Assembly (NCBI GenBank): GCA_963575745.1
Contig: CAUYUJ010022548.1
Span: 337,137-369,636 of the forward strand
DNA from: Prorocentrum cordatum
Taxonomy: Eukaryota > Sar > Dinophyceae > Prorocentrales > Prorocentraceae
DNA: 32,500 nt
Direction: 5' to 3'
Part shown: positions 30,623-32,500 of the stretch, piece by piece
How positions within the stretch are numbered: position 1 is the stretch's first letter
How the letters are laid out: every line of letters begins with the position of its first letter
Notes under the pieces: generated by a model
What the model was told of the DNA's origin: nothing
Database searches by the model: none
Seen by the model: only the letters and a program-made list of their open reading frames with translations
Position numbers and translations under genes: made by a program

Positions 30623-30770
30623 TTATGTCGGTCATGTCCCTCTACAGGATGGAGATTCAAAAATAGCCCAAAACACTATGGGGACGATGCTTCGACCATT
30701 TTTGTCAATCCGACACCGTGTCTCATTTCTCGTCCCAGATCCGCCTGCAGGAGAGCACGCCCGACCTCAT
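30623..30770 (+). mobile_element. Small inverted-repeat element M1, copy 4 (degenerate)
   Basis: About 148 bp, starting TTATGTCGGTCATGTCCC and ending near GCACGCCCGACCTCAT. The flanking octamers CACCAGCC and CACTGGCC agree at 6 of 8 positions. More diverged, so probably the oldest of the four insertions. Confidence 0.75.
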
Positions 30771-30935
30771 CACTGGCCTGCGCTGCCCCCTCCCCCACCC
30801 TGCGCGCCGCCTCGAGCAGCCCCCCCCCCCCCCCCCCGCCAGGTCTGGCGTCGCCGGCATATGCGCCTGGAGGGCACGGCGGGCGGCCCCTGGCGGGCGC
30901 GGGGGGGGGGAAGGATCGAAGGAGTGCGGGGGTCG

Positions 30936-31900
30936 GGCGATCGCCGACACGGATCAAGGGGGGGCACATGAGGATTCGGCACGAGCGAAGTGGGGACGGA
31001 AAGAATGTGCACAATGCCCAACAGCAGTTCCTGTTCATTTTGAACCGGACTCGTTGGTGTCGCCGCGGCCTGTAACCATTTGAGACAGCAGGCTGCCTGC
31101 CCAACAGTGGCCGCTGTTGCTTTGGGACAAGATTTTGTCGTTGGGCCTTGTTACCCATCCTTTCCGTGCCCGTTTCGGGCGTCCAAAAGGATCGAGAACG
31201 CAACAGGCAGCAGGAGGAAGGGGAAGAGGAACAGAAGGTCACCACCCACCAAACCACCCCAGCCCAACCCGAAGGCCTCAATTTGCCCTCCATTTCCAGT
31301 GTGGGGGGGGGTCCGGGAACATCGAGCAAAAAAACATGGAGCCCATACCCCCCGCCCCCCAACCCGAAATTCGGGTCTTCGGGTCGGGTTGGGGTGGTCT
31401 GGGAGGCAGTCAGAAGGAGTGGCAGGCGGACGCCAGCGGGCGGGTCGGGCAGGCTGACCCGACAGGTGGGCCCGGCCGGGCAGATCCCAAAGGCCGGCGG
31501 GGGTCGGGCGGGCCTCCATGGCAGGCGAGCGGGCGGGCCCTGCCCGGGCGTGTGGCGGGCGGGCGGGCCCAGAGGGCCGCGGCGCGGGACACGGAAGCGA
31601 AGCTCGCAGATTGTGAAGAAGCTTCCGGCGGGAGCACGGCTCTCAGGCGATCGCAGGCATGGGTCGGGCCGGACGAAAGGGGGGGATAGGGAAAGGGGGG
31701 GGTGACGAAATCTGCTGCGTGCGGCTGGTTTCGGCCCCGCCGCCGGGCCCATGCCTCGATACATGGGCGCATCCCGGCGCCGGGAGGCGCCGGGAAAATC
31801 AGCTACGTGAGCTGATTCTCACCCCCCCCCGTTGTTATAGCCCCCTTTCACCCGGCCCGAGATTCTCAGGCGATCGCAGACATGTGTCAAGGGGGCGTGG
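30936..31900 (+). repeat. CGATCGC-containing repeat R5, three copies
   Basis: Sequences near CAGGCGATCGCAGaCAtG followed by GTC and a G-run occur at about 30936, 31646 and 31868, always in the same orientation. The second copy leads into the R1 repeat. Confidence 0.5.
31655..31825 (+). repeat. Dispersed repeat R1, copy 2
   Basis: Partner of 1158-1310. Here CAGCTACGTGAGCTG is a clear short palindrome near the 3' end. Confidence 0.65.
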
Positions 31901-32160
31901 ATCAGCGACGGGCCCCGGCCCTGGGGACTCGCGGATTTCCGCCGCCGAGCGGGGCGGCACCGGCCGCATTCTGGGGAGGGCACCTCCCCCCATCCATGCA
32001 GGTGGCGACCCCGCGCCAAACCCATGGATCGCTAGTCCATGTTTGCGCGCCCCCGAGACTCGTAGTTTCAATGGGAGGAAGTCTATTGCGAGAGTGCGGT
32101 TCCTTGTCGTCGTGAGCGTCGCGCCTTAGCACAATACGTTGCAGTGAAGTCTCGGTCGCG
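31900..32160. other. No recognisable gene
   Basis: Nothing supported on either strand. Confidence 0.4.
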
Positions 32161-32165
32161 CGCCG

Positions 32166-32205
32166 TTATTGTTGTTGTTGTTGTTGTTGTTGTTGGTGTT
32201 GTTGA
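32166..32205. repeat. (GTT)n microsatellite
   Basis: About ten GTT/TTG triplets with one interruption. Confidence 0.9.
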
Positions 32206-32280
32206 ACATTATTAATTCTAAAGAATAATTATTGTTGGGCCCCCTGGTGCACGCCCCCCCCCCCGCGCCTAGGCCGCAGC

Positions 32281-32500
32281 CACATTTTCATAATTTTCGT
32301 GAGGAAGTCTCAGGTAAAACGATGTCATCCAGATCCGGTTGTTTTGTTGACGCCCGCTTTCCCTGTCAAAAAACACTATAAAATGACATGTCTTGTTCTA
32401 ACATAACCAAACTTCAAGAATCCTTTGCAAAAAATGACACGAAGTGCACACTCGCGCGCGCAAGATGAAATCCTTCCAAAACCTTAGTTTTCGTAGCGAT
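32281..32500. other. AT-rich terminal stretch
   Basis: Clearly richer in A/T than the rest of the window, apart from the M1 elements. It contains ACACTATAAAATGACATG. No gene is seen, and it runs off the end of the window. Confidence 0.4.

Noticed and set aside
30973-30986. GATTCGGCACGAG resembles a common cDNA-library adaptor
   Set aside because: The match is 12 of 13 and flanking sequence looks like ordinary genomic repeat. Probably coincidence, although vector screening would settle it.
30676-31764. 362-codon minus-strand open frame
   Set aside because: It crosses one M1 element and several dispersed repeats and is proline-rich from C/G runs.

Overview
The window looks like nuclear DNA of a dinoflagellate, probably a free-living GC-rich species of the Prorocentrum or Symbiodiniaceae type. 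This is inferred from several features. Coding stretches have strongly G/C-ending codons. Genes run head-to-tail on one strand and have introns of a few hundred bases. LINE-type reverse-transcriptase tails are decayed. The coding families resemble multi-copy proteins I associate only with dinoflagellates. Very abundant (GGA)n tracts and foldback repeats fill the rest. No bacterial operon signals, rRNA, tRNA or CRISPR array were found.

Layout. Bases 1-6600 are repeat-rich: GGA/TCC microsatellites, one of them inside a long hairpin, several dispersed repeats, and a broken LINE tail (about 3530-4790). Bases 6650-11934 hold gene A, three exons on the + strand, about 1,498 aa, with a possible RNase-H/transposase-like core. 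A 1.1 kb spacer with C-runs follows. Bases 13039-17124 hold gene B, three exons on the + strand, about 1,130 aa after allowing one extra C in a C5 run, with an N-terminal four-cysteine zinc-finger-like module. Bases 17863-18716 are a large foldback element that abuts a second LINE tail (18721-19183). Bases 19184-24650 contain hairpins, a TA-flanked MITE candidate and more GGA tracts, with no convincing gene. Bases 24656-25317 are a frameshifted gene remnant of another dinoflagellate-type family. Bases 26300-30780 carry four copies of one small inverted-repeat element with 8-bp target duplications, a 760-bp palindromic minisatellite, and other repeats. The end of the window has dispersed repeats, a (GTT)n tract and an AT-rich stretch.

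Genes A and B are neighbours on the same strand and could be co-expressed in the usual dinoflagellate way, as tandem genes made mature by trans-splicing. The sequence gives no direct evidence of a shared function. The best candidates for something undescribed are the 8-bp-TSD element family, the foldback element with a related fragment on the far side of the gene pair, and the gene pair itself. All gene models are read by eye from splice signals, phase and codon bias. No database search was possible.
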